From Kribbella sandramycini (GTDB lineage Bacteria; Actinomycetota; Actinomycetes; Propionibacteriales; Kribbellaceae), in contig NZ_JABJRC010000010.1 of NCBI RefSeq assembly GCF_013131805.1, positions 1 to 64,000 of the forward strand: DNA of 64,000 nucleotides, in the 5' to 3' direction. Shown one piece after another: positions 41,489 through 50,571 of the stretch (positions are counted from its first letter, which is position 1; every line of letters starts with the position of its first letter). The notes under the pieces are model-generated. The model saw only the letters and a list, made by a program, of their open reading frames with translations. It had not been told where the DNA came from and did no database searches. The position numbers and the translations under genes are program-made.

Positions 41489-42265
41489 ATGCAGATCGGG
41501 GCGCGGATCGCGCGGGCGCAGTTGGACGGGTTGGCGAGGTCGCGGCGGCAGATCGTGGTGGGGCCGCTGGTGGGGCTCTTGCACGACGAGGACGCCTGGT
41601 ACCTGTCGACGATGGTGGCCGCCGAGCCGGGGAAGCCTTTCGACCCGGAGGAGGTGCGCGAGGCGCTCGCCGTGCTGCGGCAGGCGTTCCGCGCTGAGGG
41701 CCGCTGGCTGAGCGCCGAGCTGATCGAAGAGGCGAACCCGGGTCTCGCCGACGAGCTCGAGACCAACGGGATGAAGATCGTGTCCCGGCCCCCGCTGCTG
41801 GTGGTCGAGCCGGACGAGCTGGTCGACCCGACGCTGCCGGCCGGCGTCACCGCGCTGGTCATCAGCTCGGACGCCGAGCAGGCCGAAGCGAACGCGATCG
41901 CCGCCGACGCGTACGCCGCGGAGGGCGTCGGCTTCACCTATCAGCCCGTCCACGCCAACGGCGGCGGCGTCGTCATCCGGGTCGACGGCGTGCCCGCGGC
42001 CACCGCCGCCTGGACTGCGGTCGCGGACGGCGTCACCGAGGTCGCCGGGGTCGGCACGATCCACAGTCACCGGCGCCGCGGGCTGGCGGGCATCGCCACG
42101 GCGTACGCGACTCAGCAGGCTTTCGAGCTGGCCGGCGCCACTCTGGCCTGGCTGACACCGGGTGACGACGGCGCCGACCGCGTCTACCGCCGGGTGGGCT
42201 ACAGCCCGCAGGCGACCGCCGTCCACCTCGGCGACCCAGGCGGTCACCTAGCCGATCTGCGCTAG
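41489..42265 (+). CDS. GNAT-family N-acetyltransferase
   Basis: A 258-residue protein. Residues 1-120 form an N-terminal helical/beta extension. The C-terminal half (about 125-255) is a GNAT fold with the acetyl-CoA-binding pattern V-G-T-I-H-S-H-R-R-R-G-L-A-G-I-A-T (about 188-204). It transfers an acetyl group from acetyl-CoA to an amine; the acceptor is unknown. It is followed by the third sigma factor gene after 59 bp. Confidence 0.85.
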   Translation: MQIGARIARAQLDGLARSRRQIVVGPLVGLLHDEDAWYLSTMVAAEPGKPFDPEEVREALAVLRQAFRAEGRWLSAELIEEANPGLADELETNGMKIVSRPPLLVVEPDELVDPTLPAGVTALVISSDAEQAEANAIAADAYAAEGVGFTYQPVHANGGGVVIRVDGVPAATAAWTAVADGVTEVAGVGTIHSHRRRGLAGIATAYATQQAFELAGATLAWLTPGDDGADRVYRRVGYSPQATAVHLGDPGGHLADLR

Positions 42266-42324
42266 ATGCAACCCCGCTCCGCTGTCCCCTCGTATCCCAG
42301 GAGACAGCGGAGAGTGGAGGGACG

Positions 42325-42828
42325 ATGGTGAACCGGGACCAGGAGTACGTCGAGTTCGTCGCGGCGGCCAGCGGTGCGTTGCGGCGGACGGCGTACCTGG
42401 TGTGTGGCGACTGGCATCGCGCCGACGACGTCGTACAGGACGCTTTGTGCAAGCTGTACCGGTCGTGGGCGAAGATCGATCGCGACGGGAACCCGCTCGC
42501 CTACGCCCGCCGAACGGTCGTCAACGCGGCCCTGGACAGCGGTCGGCGCCCCTGGCGCCGGGAAGTGCCGACCGTCGACCTGCCGACCGACCAGCTCTGG
42601 GACGCCGATCCGGCCACCGGGCACGCCGAGCGTGACGAGGTCCTCGCCGCCTTGACGAGACTCGCTCCGCGGCAGCGGGCCTGTGTCGTCCTGCGGTACT
42701 ACGAGGACCTGTCCATCGAGCAGACCGCCCAGATCCTGGGCTGCTCGGAGGGCACGGTCAAAAGCCAGACGGCTCGTGGTCTCGAAACTCTCCGGAATGT
42801 GATCGACCGAGCCGCGAGGCTCGTATGA
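42325..42828 (+). CDS. SigE-family RNA polymerase sigma factor (third copy)
   Basis: A 167-residue ECF sigma factor with region 2 (L-V-C-G-D-W-H-R-A-D-D-V-V-Q-D-A-L, about 26-42) and region 4 (S-I-E-Q-T-A-Q-I-L-G-C-S-E-G-T-V-K-S-Q-T, about 130-149). GGAGGG lies upstream of the ATG. Like the other two SigE copies in this window it is followed at once by a gene for a single-pass membrane protein. Confidence 0.92.
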   Translation: MVNRDQEYVEFVAAASGALRRTAYLVCGDWHRADDVVQDALCKLYRSWAKIDRDGNPLAYARRTVVNAALDSGRRPWRREVPTVDLPTDQLWDADPATGHAERDEVLAALTRLAPRQRACVVLRYYEDLSIEQTAQILGCSEGTVKSQTARGLETLRNVIDRAARLV

Positions 42829-42839
42829 AGGAGAACCCC

Positions 42840-43838
42840 ATGGACAACGAACGAGTTGTCGGCGTCGAACTCGAACGCCTCGCCGCCACCGATCCCCTGG
42901 CCCCGATCGACCCGCAAGCCATGCTGACCCGCGGCCGCCGCAGCCGCCGCAACCGCCGCCTCGCCGGCGCCGGCACCAGCATCGCCGCCGTAGCCGTCGT
43001 CGCCCTCGGCACCACCCTCCTCCCCAACCTCAACGCCACCGGCACGGACGCCGACACCGCCGGCTCCACAGCCGACTTCACCGCCGTCCCCGGCATCCCC
43101 CGCGGCGAAGCCGGCACCGGCGTCGAACTGACCCCCGCCGAAGCAAACCGCCGCTGCGCCCTCCGCTACCCAGACATCAAGCGCCAGTTGCGCCCGTACG
43201 ACACGTTTCGGGCCGGGCAGGTCCGGATGTACGACCTGAAACCCGGCGTTGACGCACCGTCGGCCTATTGCATCGTCCCGGGCGGCGACAAGCCGTCGGC
43301 GGCGCTGGTCGAGGCTGCTCGCCGCGACCCGGTACCGACCAAGCAGGCCGATCAGCTTCGCAACTGCTCCGTCGGTTTCTGGACAGATCTGACCAAGTGG
43401 CGCGTGCTGGCGTCGGACGTGGACCCCGGTAAGTCGGCCACGCTCGTGGCTGTCTCACCGTCCGGCAACAGGTACGCCGGCTGCTCGTTGTGGGCCAAGG
43501 AGCCGCCCCGCGCGGAAACTCGGATGCACCTGAACTCCACGATCGTCCGCGCGCCGTTCAAGGCGGAAACCTTCCGATCCACTTTCAACGTGGACGCCGG
43601 ATCTCACCGCCGCTGCCAGCAGGGCAAATGCGTCGAGCAGCACAACCGGATCGGCCTGGTGGAGCCGAGCGTCGTCCGGATCACCGCGCAGCGAATCGGT
43701 GGTGGCCGGCACGAGGTCCCGGTGAAAAACGGCTGGTTCGCGCTCACCTGGCTCGACACCAAGCCCTCCGCGAAGGTCGGCGGTCTCAAGTTCACCGCCC
43801 ACCACAAGGACGGTCACACCGAGGTCATCCCCCGATAG
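42840..43838 (+). CDS. Single-pass membrane protein, sigma-factor partner
   Basis: A 332-residue protein: cytosolic N-terminus (1-40) with a basic R-G-R-R-S-R-R-N-R-R stretch, one membrane helix (about 42-62) and a ~265-residue external domain with at least six cysteines, likely disulfide-bonded. I prefer the ATG at 42840 because GAAGGAGA lies 5 nt upstream; an ATG at 42825 overlaps the sigma gene stop. Unlike the other two sigma partners its outer domain is globular, not proline repeats. It may sense or respond to envelope stress; this is inference. Confidence 0.75.
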   Translation: MDNERVVGVELERLAATDPLAPIDPQAMLTRGRRSRRNRRLAGAGTSIAAVAVVALGTTLLPNLNATGTDADTAGSTADFTAVPGIPRGEAGTGVELTPAEANRRCALRYPDIKRQLRPYDTFRAGQVRMYDLKPGVDAPSAYCIVPGGDKPSAALVEAARRDPVPTKQADQLRNCSVGFWTDLTKWRVLASDVDPGKSATLVAVSPSGNRYAGCSLWAKEPPRAETRMHLNSTIVRAPFKAETFRSTFNVDAGSHRRCQQGKCVEQHNRIGLVEPSVVRITAQRIGGGRHEVPVKNGWFALTWLDTKPSAKVGGLKFTAHHKDGHTEVIPR

Positions 43839-43876
43839 CCGGAAACCGTTCGACCGGTCGGTCGGTGCAGGACAGA

Positions 43877-43916
43877 CGAAGGCCCCGGAAACCGCCAACG
43901 CGCTCCGGGGCCTTCG
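43877..43916. terminator. Bidirectional hairpin terminator
   Basis: A perfect 13-bp stem (43877-43889 with 43904-43916) and a 14-nt loop lie between the convergent sigma-partner and Tex genes. Confidence 0.85.
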
Positions 43917-43924
43917 ACGTGTTG

Positions 43925-46360
43925 TCAGCGGACGGTGAAGCCGGCTTTGCGGAAGGCGTCGGCGAGGGAGCCTTCGTCCATCGGGGTGTCGCCCTTGGGG
44001 GCGCCTTGGCCGCGCCCGCCCTGGCCGCCGCCCTGGCCACCGCGGCCGCCCGGCCCGCGGCCACCGCCGCCAGGCCCACGACCCTGACCACCGGGGCCGC
44101 GACCACCTGGGCCTCGACCACCGCCCTGACCGCCACCGCCGCCACGGGACTGGCCGCCTTGGTTGCCGCCCGACGCGCGGCCGCCGCCGACCTCGTCGTC
44201 CAGCCGGAGGGTGAGGGAGATGCGCTGGCGGGGGATGTCGACCTCGAGCACCTTGACGGTGACGATGTCGCCGACCTTGACCACCTCGCTCGGCTCCTTG
44301 ACGAAGTTCTTCGACAGTGCCGAGACGTGCGCCAGCCCGTCCTGGTGGACGCCGATGTCGATGAACGCGCCGAAGGCGGCCACGTTGGTGACCTGGCCCT
44401 CGAGTTTCATCCCCGGCTTCAGGTCGGCGATCTTGTCCACGCCTTCGGCGAAGACGGCGGTCTTGAAGGCCGGCCGCGGGTCGCGCCCCGGCTTCTCCAG
44501 CTCGGCGAGGATGTCGGTCACCGTCGGCAACCCGAACATGTCGTCGACGAAATCGGCCGCCTTCAGCCGCTTCAGCTCCGCCGAGCCGATCAGCGCCTTC
44601 ACGTCCTGGCCGGTCGCATCCAGGATCCGGCGGACGACGGGGTACGACTCCGGGTGCACACTCGACGAGTCCAGCGGGTCGTCGCCGCCGGGGATCCGGA
44701 GGAAGCCGGCCGCCTGCTCGAACGCCTTCGGACCGAGCCGCGCGACATCCTTCAGCGCCGACCGGGACGCGAACGGCCCGTTCAGGTCGCGGTGCTGGAC
44801 GATGTTGTCGGCCAGCCCCTGGGTGATGCCGGAAACCCGCGTGAGCAGCGGCGCGGACGCCGTGTTCAGGTCGACGCCGACCGCGTTCACACAGTCTTCG
44901 ACGACGGCGTCCAGCGAGCGGGACAAAGCGTTCTCGGCGAGGTCGTGCTGGTACTGGCCGACGCCGATCGACTTCGGGTCGATCTTCACCAGCTCGGCCA
45001 GCGGGTCCTGCAGGCGGCGCGCGATCGAGACCGCGCCGCGCAGCGAGACATCCATCCCGGGCAGCTCCTGGGAGGCGAACGCCGAGGCCGAGTAGACCGA
45101 CGCGCCGGCCTCGGAGACGACCGCCTTGGTGAGTTTCAGCTCCGGGTGCTTGGCGATCAGCTCGGCGGCCAGCTTGTCGGTCTCCCGGGACGCCGTGCCG
45201 TTGCCAATAGCAATCAACTCGACCTGGTGCGCGGCGGCCAGCGCGGCCAGCGTCGCGATCGACTTGTCCCACTGGTTCTGCGGGACGTGCGGGTAGATGA
45301 CGCCGGTGTTGACCACCTTGCCGGTGGCGTCGACGACGGCGACCTTGACGCCCGTCCGGAAGCCCGGGTCGAGGCCCATCGTCGCGCGGGTGCCGGCCGG
45401 GGCGGCCAGCAGCAGGTCGCGCAGGTTCGACGCGAAGACCCGGATCGCCTCCTCCTCGGCGACCTGGCGCAACCGCATCCGCAGGTCGATCCCGAGGTGC
45501 ACCAGGATCTTCGTCCGCCAGGCCCAGCGGACCGTCTCGACCAGCCACTTGTCGGCCGCGCGGCCGGCGTTCTCGATCCCGACCTTGCGGGCGATCGTCG
45601 TCTCGTACTCCGTCGGCCCGTCCGGCTCGACACCGGCCGGCAGCGGCTCGACCGACAGCGTGAGCACGTCTTCCTTCTCGCCGCGGAACATCGCCAGGAT
45701 CCGGTGCGAGGGCATCTTGGTGAACGGCTCGTCGAACTCGAAGTAGTCCGAGAACTTGGCGCCGTCGGTCTCCTTGCCCTCCCGGACGGCGGACGCCAGC
45801 CGGCCCTGGGACCAGACCCGCTCGCGCAGCTCGCCGATCAGGTCGGCGTCCTCGGCGAACCGCTCGACCAGGATCGCGCGGGCGCCGTCCAGCGCGGCCT
45901 GCGCGTCGGCGACCTCGGCGTTCACGAACACCGCCGCGGCGGCCAGCGGCTCGACCGTCGGATCGGCCATCAGCCCGTCGGCGAGCGGCTCCAGGCCGTT
46001 CTCCCGGGCGATCATCGCCTTCGTCCGCCGCTTCGGCTTGAACGGCAGGTAGATGTCCTCCAGCCGCGACTTCGTGTCGGCCGCCAGGATCGCCGCCTTC
46101 AGCGCGTCGTCCAGCTTGCCCTGGCTCTCGATCGACTCCAGCACCGTCTTACGGCGCTCCTCGAGCTCCCGCAGGTACCGCAGCCGCTCCTCGAGCGTGC
46201 GCAACTGCGCGTCGTCCAGCTCCCCGGTGACCTCTTTGCGGTACCGCGCGATGAACGGCACCGTGGACCCCTCGTCCAGCAAGGCGACCGCCGCCCGCAC
46301 CTGGTTCTCGCCGACCTCCAGCTCCTCGGCGATCCGCTGCTCGACCGACAACACCACCAC
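43925..46360 (-). CDS. tex: Tex-family RNA-binding protein
   Basis: An 811-residue protein with the full Tex layout: helical Tex N-terminus (about 1-190), YqgF/RNase H-like domain with M-G-L-D-P-G-F-R-T-G (about 325-334), helix-hairpin-helix segment with N-T-A-S-A-P-L-L-T-R-V-S-G-I (about 500-513), and an S1 RNA-binding domain (about 640-715, G-x-V-T-N-V-A-A-F-G-A-F-I-D-I-G). A ~85-residue Gly/Arg-rich tail follows, longer than in enterobacterial Tex. It acts as a transcription accessory and nucleic-acid-binding protein. The GTG at 46360 is the first of three consecutive GTG codons, with GAGGGGA upstream. Confidence 0.93.
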   Translation of the reverse strand: MVVLSVEQRIAEELEVGENQVRAAVALLDEGSTVPFIARYRKEVTGELDDAQLRTLEERLRYLRELEERRKTVLESIESQGKLDDALKAAILAADTKSRLEDIYLPFKPKRRTKAMIARENGLEPLADGLMADPTVEPLAAAAVFVNAEVADAQAALDGARAILVERFAEDADLIGELRERVWSQGRLASAVREGKETDGAKFSDYFEFDEPFTKMPSHRILAMFRGEKEDVLTLSVEPLPAGVEPDGPTEYETTIARKVGIENAGRAADKWLVETVRWAWRTKILVHLGIDLRMRLRQVAEEEAIRVFASNLRDLLLAAPAGTRATMGLDPGFRTGVKVAVVDATGKVVNTGVIYPHVPQNQWDKSIATLAALAAAHQVELIAIGNGTASRETDKLAAELIAKHPELKLTKAVVSEAGASVYSASAFASQELPGMDVSLRGAVSIARRLQDPLAELVKIDPKSIGVGQYQHDLAENALSRSLDAVVEDCVNAVGVDLNTASAPLLTRVSGITQGLADNIVQHRDLNGPFASRSALKDVARLGPKAFEQAAGFLRIPGGDDPLDSSSVHPESYPVVRRILDATGQDVKALIGSAELKRLKAADFVDDMFGLPTVTDILAELEKPGRDPRPAFKTAVFAEGVDKIADLKPGMKLEGQVTNVAAFGAFIDIGVHQDGLAHVSALSKNFVKEPSEVVKVGDIVTVKVLEVDIPRQRISLTLRLDDEVGGGRASGGNQGGQSRGGGGGQGGGRGPGGRGPGGQGRGPGGGGRGPGGRGGQGGGQGGRGQGAPKGDTPMDEGSLADAFRKAGFTVR

Positions 46361-46504
46361 GTTTGGTTCCCCTCTACCGATTCCACTTCCACGAGCCCCA
46401 AGACCCGACCCCCACATCCTTCCCCATCCCACCCCCCACCCCGAAACCCACCACCCCACCCTGTGGACAACCCGTACGATGGGCGCCTCTAAGGGGAGGG
46501 CACG

Positions 46505-46888
46505 ATGAGCCAGTTCAACAACCTGGTCGAGCGCAGCTTCGAGCCGCCGTCCGCGGCTCGGCGAGCCTTCGAGCTGATCGTCCCGCTCGCCCTCACCATC
46601 CGCGCTGTCGCGGAGCCGACGCTCGAGTACATCCTGAGCGCGATCTTCGTGGCCGCGCTGTGCGTTCCACTCGCCGTCGCGCCGGCCCGCCTCCGCGTCG
46701 CCCTCGACGGTTTCCAGCGCAAGCACCGGGTTCTCGCCAACCTCGGCGCCGCCGTCTTCGTCGCCGGGTGCATCTTCATCCTGGCCCGCTTCGCCCTCGA
46801 CCGGCCCGCCAGCGCCCTGATCGCGGCAGTTGCGCTCGCCCTGGCCTTGGCCGCCCCCCTCGTGAACCACCTCCGGTCTCGGCGCTGA
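46505..46888 (+). CDS. Small multi-pass membrane protein
   Basis: A 127-residue protein with three to four hydrophobic helices (about 22-60, 75-95, 100-120) and a basic C-terminus. AGGGGAGGG lies upstream of the ATG, with a TACGAT -10-like box further up. It is divergent from tex and convergent with the MFS gene (9 bp apart). I do not recognise a family. Confidence 0.65.
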   Translation: MSQFNNLVERSFEPPSAARRAFELIVPLALTIRAVAEPTLEYILSAIFVAALCVPLAVAPARLRVALDGFQRKHRVLANLGAAVFVAGCIFILARFALDRPASALIAAVALALALAAPLVNHLRSRR

Positions 46889-46897
46889 CGGGTCGGT

Positions 46898-48319
46898 TCA
46901 GGTGCGTGCGGGGCGCATGAGGAAGTAGGCGATGGCTACGGCGGCGGCGACGATGGCTGCGGCGACTGCGAAGGCGAAGTGGTAGCCGTTGGTGAGGGCC
47001 TGGAGCTCCGTGGGGCCGGTGGTGTTGGTGGCGGCCAGGGTGGCCAGGACGGCGAGACCCAGGGCCGCACCGACCTCGGCTGTGGTGCCGATCAGGCCGG
47101 AGGCGAGTCCGGCGTCCTCGGGCGGTACGTCGGCCATGGCCAGGCCCATCAGGGCCGGGAAGGCGATTCCGCCACCCAGACCGAGCAGAGTGAGCACGGG
47201 GAGGACGTGGACGACGTAGCTGCCGCCAACAGGCGCCTGGGTGAACAGGACCAGGCCGAGCGTGACCAGGGCCAGTCCGGCGATCAGCGGACGACGGGGC
47301 CCGAAGCGGGTCACCAGCTTCTCGGAGTACTTCACTGAGAGCAGTCCCATCACCAGAGTGGTCGGCAGAAACGCCAGTCCGATCTCCAGAGCGTCGTACC
47401 CGAGGACACGCTGCAGATAGAGCGAGCCGAGGAAGAAGATGCCGAACATGCCCGAGCTGGACAGCGCCTGGACCAGGTTGGCGCCAGTCAGGTTCCGCGA
47501 CCGGAAGATGCGCAACGGAACGAGCGGGTTGGCCGCAGTGGCTTCCCGGACGACGAAACCGGCCAGCAGCGCCACAGTCAGCAGCCCGAGCAGCACAGTC
47601 CGGCCTGCAGTCCACCCCAGCTCCGCAGCGGGCTCGACGATCGTGAAGACGCCCAGCATCAGCGCAGCGGTGATCAGAACCGCGCCTGGTACGTCGGTGC
47701 CGCCACCGCTCCCAAGTCGCTTGTCCTTCTCGATCAGCCGCACTCCGGCGACCGCAGTCAGGATGCCGATCGGGAGATTGACGAAGAAGATCCAGTGCCA
47801 GTTGATCGCCTGCGTCAGGACGCCGCCCGCCAGCAGCCCGATCGACCCGCCGGCCGACGCGACGAACGCGTAGACGCCGATCGCCTTCGCCTGCTCCCGC
47901 GGCTCCGGGAACAGCGTCACGATCATGCCCAGGATGACGGCCGACGTCAGCGCACCGCCGACGCCCTGGACGAAGCGGGCGATCACCAGGACCTCCTGCG
48001 AGGTCGCCAGTCCGCACAGCACCGAGGCGATCGTGAAAACGACCAGTCCGGCGGTGAAGATGTTCCGCCGACCGAGGAGGTCACCCAGACGGCCGGCCAA
48101 CAGTAGGAGCCCACCGAACGCGATCAGGTACGAGTTGACCACCCAAGCCAGTGACGAGCTCGTAAAACCGAGGTCGTCCTGGATGGCGGGCAGAGCCACG
48201 TTCACGACGGTGACGTCGAGAACGATCATCAGCATCCCCGCACACAGCGTGTACAGGGCGAGCCATCGTGAACGCCCACCCCTCGTGGTCGGGGTAGTCG
48301 ATTCGGTCAGCGCGGTCAT
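46898..48319 (-). CDS. DHA2-family MFS drug transporter
   Basis: A 473-residue protein with 14 membrane helices. Motifs: L-D-V-T-V-V-N-V-A-L-P-A-I (helix 1, about 34-46), G-R-L-G-D-L-L-G-R-R (loop 2-3, about 81-90) and the antiporter motif around G-V-Y-A-F-V-A-S-A-G-G-S-I-G (about 148-161). It exports drugs or metabolites against protons; the substrate is unknown. An AGGAGAC site precedes the ATG. It follows the DUF624 gene by 53 bp on the same strand and could be transcribed with it. Confidence 0.92.
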   Translation of the reverse strand: MTALTESTTPTTRGGRSRWLALYTLCAGMLMIVLDVTVVNVALPAIQDDLGFTSSSLAWVVNSYLIAFGGLLLLAGRLGDLLGRRNIFTAGLVVFTIASVLCGLATSQEVLVIARFVQGVGGALTSAVILGMIVTLFPEPREQAKAIGVYAFVASAGGSIGLLAGGVLTQAINWHWIFFVNLPIGILTAVAGVRLIEKDKRLGSGGGTDVPGAVLITAALMLGVFTIVEPAAELGWTAGRTVLLGLLTVALLAGFVVREATAANPLVPLRIFRSRNLTGANLVQALSSSGMFGIFFLGSLYLQRVLGYDALEIGLAFLPTTLVMGLLSVKYSEKLVTRFGPRRPLIAGLALVTLGLVLFTQAPVGGSYVVHVLPVLTLLGLGGGIAFPALMGLAMADVPPEDAGLASGLIGTTAEVGAALGLAVLATLAATNTTGPTELQALTNGYHFAFAVAAAIVAAAVAIAYFLMRPART

Positions 48320-48372
48320 CGCGGTCTCCTTGACGAGAGGGCAGCTACACCCTTACGTCGAACTGCAATGGC

Positions 48373-48996
48373 TCAGATTGACACCTCGGTCGAATCTTTT
48401 TTCGTACGCCGTCCTGGCGCGCCCAGCCAGTACGCGAGCAACGCCGGTACCAGCCCTGACCCGATGACCAGCAGTGTCGGCAGCTGTGACGCCAGTGCGA
48501 ACCAGGTGAGCAGCCCGACCACCGCACCGGCGACAGCCAGCGACCGACGTAGCAGAAACAGGTTCGCCTGCCGGAACACCGACTTGAAGGTGGCGTCCTC
48601 CTCAGCGTCCGCCAGCACGGCCAGACCGCTCAGATAGAGCCCCAGGATCATTCCGGTCAGCGGAATGAGCACAGCGAGCGCGAAGATCCGCACCGGGCCG
48701 TCTGTGAACGCCCAGAACGCCAGACCGAACGCGAGCATCGCGCCCCCGACGTACAGGCCCAGCCCGGCCAGCCAGAAGCGCTTGAACGCCCAGACGAACT
48801 CTCGCAGGTACCGCCGCATCAGCTGCGGGCGGTCCTGACTGATGGCATCCGGCAGCACCCGCTGCAGCGCGAACGCCGCCGGGAACGTCGTCACGATGCC
48901 CACGCTCAGCACCAAGGACGCCAGCTGCAGCATCAGCAGATCGCCGACCACCGTCAGTTTCGCCAGTACGGCGTTGGTCCGGCCGGCCTGTTCCAC
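48373..48996 (-). CDS. DUF624/YesL-like membrane protein
   Basis: A 207-residue protein with about five membrane helices. The N-terminal half has the YesL-like pattern of a hydrophobic helix, a T-T-F-P-A-A-F-A-L segment, then a basic loop ending in F-V-W-A-F-K-R-F. Such proteins commonly sit beside carbohydrate ABC transporter genes, as here. The GTG at 48996 is chosen since GAGGAGG lies 7 nt upstream; the ORF stays open to 49050. It is divergent from the regulator gene and shares its operator region. Confidence 0.72.
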   Translation of the reverse strand: MEQAGRTNAVLAKLTVVGDLLMLQLASLVLSVGIVTTFPAAFALQRVLPDAISQDRPQLMRRYLREFVWAFKRFWLAGLGLYVGGAMLAFGLAFWAFTDGPVRIFALAVLIPLTGMILGLYLSGLAVLADAEEDATFKSVFRQANLFLLRRSLAVAGAVVGLLTWFALASQLPTLLVIGSGLVPALLAYWLGAPGRRTKKDSTEVSI

Positions 48997-49029
48997 TGCT
49001 TCGCCTCCTCGTTCCGCCCGAGTATCGGT

Positions 49030-49064
49030 TGATCGTATGATCACAAACAATCACCCGAGATCAC
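49030..49064. promoter_or_regulatory. Triple ATCAC direct repeat operator and promoter
   Basis: ATCAC occurs at 49040, 49050 and 49060, exactly 10 bp apart, and TGATCG lies at 49030. The first repeat overlaps a TATGAT -10 box (49036-49041) for the regulator gene. Direct repeats at helical-turn spacing are typical of DeoR-family operators. The block lies in the divergent spacer to the DUF624 gene. Confidence 0.6.
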
Positions 49065-49077
49065 AGGGGACGTCGCC

Positions 49078-50145
49078 ATGCTTGCACCGGAGCGCCACGA
49101 GCTCATCCTGCGCGGCCTGCGCCGGCACGGCCGGCTCCGGGTGGCCGAGCTGGTCGCCGAGCTGGGCGTTTCCGCGATCACAGTACGCCGCGATCTCGCC
49201 GAACTGGACGCCGCCGGTCTGCTCCGCCGCGTCCACGGCGGCGCGATCGGCGCGGGCCCCGCCGACCAGAGCGCGCCCGGCACCCGGCTCACCATCGGCA
49301 TCGTCGTCCCGCGCGCGTCCTTCTACTACACCGACGTCATCCGCGGCGCCGAGGCGATGGCCGCCCGCTACGGCGCCCGCCTGATCCTCGGCATCTCCGG
49401 CTACGACCCCGTCGTCGAGCTGGAGCGGATCGAGAAGGTCCTCGGTATTGGCGTCGCCGGCCTCCTGCTCAGCACGGCGTACGGCGACGGCGAGGCCGAC
49501 CGCCTCGGCTCCCGTCTCGACGACATCGACGTCCCCGTCGTCCTGATGGAACGCGCCTTCGGCTTCCCGCACGTCGCCCGCGAGTACGACCACGTCCGGA
49601 CCGACCACGCCTACGGCGCCATGCTCGCCCTGCGCCACTTCACCCAACTCGGCCACCGCCGCATCGTCGTCAGCCTCCAACCCACCGTCACCGCCCATTG
49701 GCTCCGCCGCGGCATCGAACAAGCCGCCGCCACCCTCGGCGCCGAGGTCTTCCTCTCACCCGCCGACCTCCCCCAAACCGGTGACGACCCGGCCTCCCTC
49801 GCCCAACTGGACGCCTTCCTCGCCGAATGCGAGTCCCACAACTCCCGCGCCGTCCTCATCCACTCCGACGAACACGCCGCCCGCCTCGTCGAACGCGCCA
49901 TGGAACGCGGCCTCCGCGTCCCCGAAGACCTCGCCGTAGTCGTCTACAACGACGTAACCGCCGCCCTCGCCGTAGTCCCCCTCACCGCCGTCAGCCCCCC
50001 ACGCCACGCCCTCGGCGAAACCGCCTGCGACCTCCTCATCCGCAAACTCCAATCCAAACCCGCCCCCACCCAACACCTCTCCCTCCTCCCCACCCTCAAC
50101 ATCCGCTCCTCCTGCGGCGCCCAACCCGCCGCCCTGAGCAGATAG
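49078..50145 (+). CDS. DeoR-HTH / LacI-type sensor hybrid regulator
   Basis: A 355-residue regulator. The N-terminus (about 1-55) is a DeoR winged helix (R-H-E-L-I-L-R-G-L-R, then S-A-I-T-V-R-R-D-L-A-E-L), while residues 70-345 are a LacI/GalR-type periplasmic-binding-protein sensor (I-G-I-V-V-P near 73, L-L-L-S-T near 137). Classical DeoR proteins instead carry a sugar-isomerase-like sensor. It probably represses the nearby sugar ABC transporter until a sugar binds. AGGGGA lies 7 nt before the ATG. The 3' half is extremely C-rich. Confidence 0.85.
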   Translation: MLAPERHELILRGLRRHGRLRVAELVAELGVSAITVRRDLAELDAAGLLRRVHGGAIGAGPADQSAPGTRLTIGIVVPRASFYYTDVIRGAEAMAARYGARLILGISGYDPVVELERIEKVLGIGVAGLLLSTAYGDGEADRLGSRLDDIDVPVVLMERAFGFPHVAREYDHVRTDHAYGAMLALRHFTQLGHRRIVVSLQPTVTAHWLRRGIEQAAATLGAEVFLSPADLPQTGDDPASLAQLDAFLAECESHNSRAVLIHSDEHAARLVERAMERGLRVPEDLAVVVYNDVTAALAVVPLTAVSPPRHALGETACDLLIRKLQSKPAPTQHLSLLPTLNIRSSCGAQPAALSR

Positions 50146-50148
50146 ATT
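50143..50148 (+). promoter_or_regulatory. -10 box of a leaderless promoter (HExxH operon)
   Basis: TAGATT ends 7 nt before the ATG at 50156 and overlaps the end of the regulator gene. Confidence 0.45.
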
Positions 50149-50155
50149 GCTCGCC

Positions 50156-50566
50156 ATGCAGTTCGAACAGTTCGACACCGAGTACCGCAAGGTCCTCGAT
50201 GCCGTCCGCACCGGCATGGACGAGGCCCAGGCCCGCCCTGAGATCGATCGCCTCCGTTCTCTGGCAGCCGCCCTCACCGACCCGAACGACCGCACTGACG
50301 CTGCCCACGACCTCGAACTGCTCGAGGACGTCCTCGGCACGCCCCCCGCGGCCCCCCGCTCAGCCCGCCTCCAGCAGGCCTACGAGCTACAGGCCGTCGC
50401 AGTCGCCGAGACCGGCACACCGGCTGAACGCATCGAGCGGCTGCAGCGAGCCCTGGCGGAGCTGGCCGAGCTCGTGGACGGCGCCGAGCCCGCGGACCAG
50501 GAAGAGATGCGTGGTATCGGCCACACCCTCAGCCTGTTGGTCGGCGCACTCGAAGCTGAACGCTGA
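50156..50566 (+). CDS. Helical hypothetical protein upstream of HExxH protein
   Basis: A 136-residue acidic, all-helical soluble protein with coiled-coil-like Ala/Leu/Glu heptads, resembling a small adaptor or chaperone. It is separated by 5 bp from the metalloprotein gene. The ATG at 50156 fits a leaderless promoter. I do not recognise a family; its pairing with a putative secreted or effector-like metalloprotein makes a chaperone role conceivable, but this is inference. Confidence 0.65.
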   Translation: MQFEQFDTEYRKVLDAVRTGMDEAQARPEIDRLRSLAAALTDPNDRTDAAHDLELLEDVLGTPPAAPRSARLQQAYELQAVAVAETGTPAERIERLQRALAELAELVDGAEPADQEEMRGIGHTLSLLVGALEAER

Positions 50567-50571
50567 GCCTC

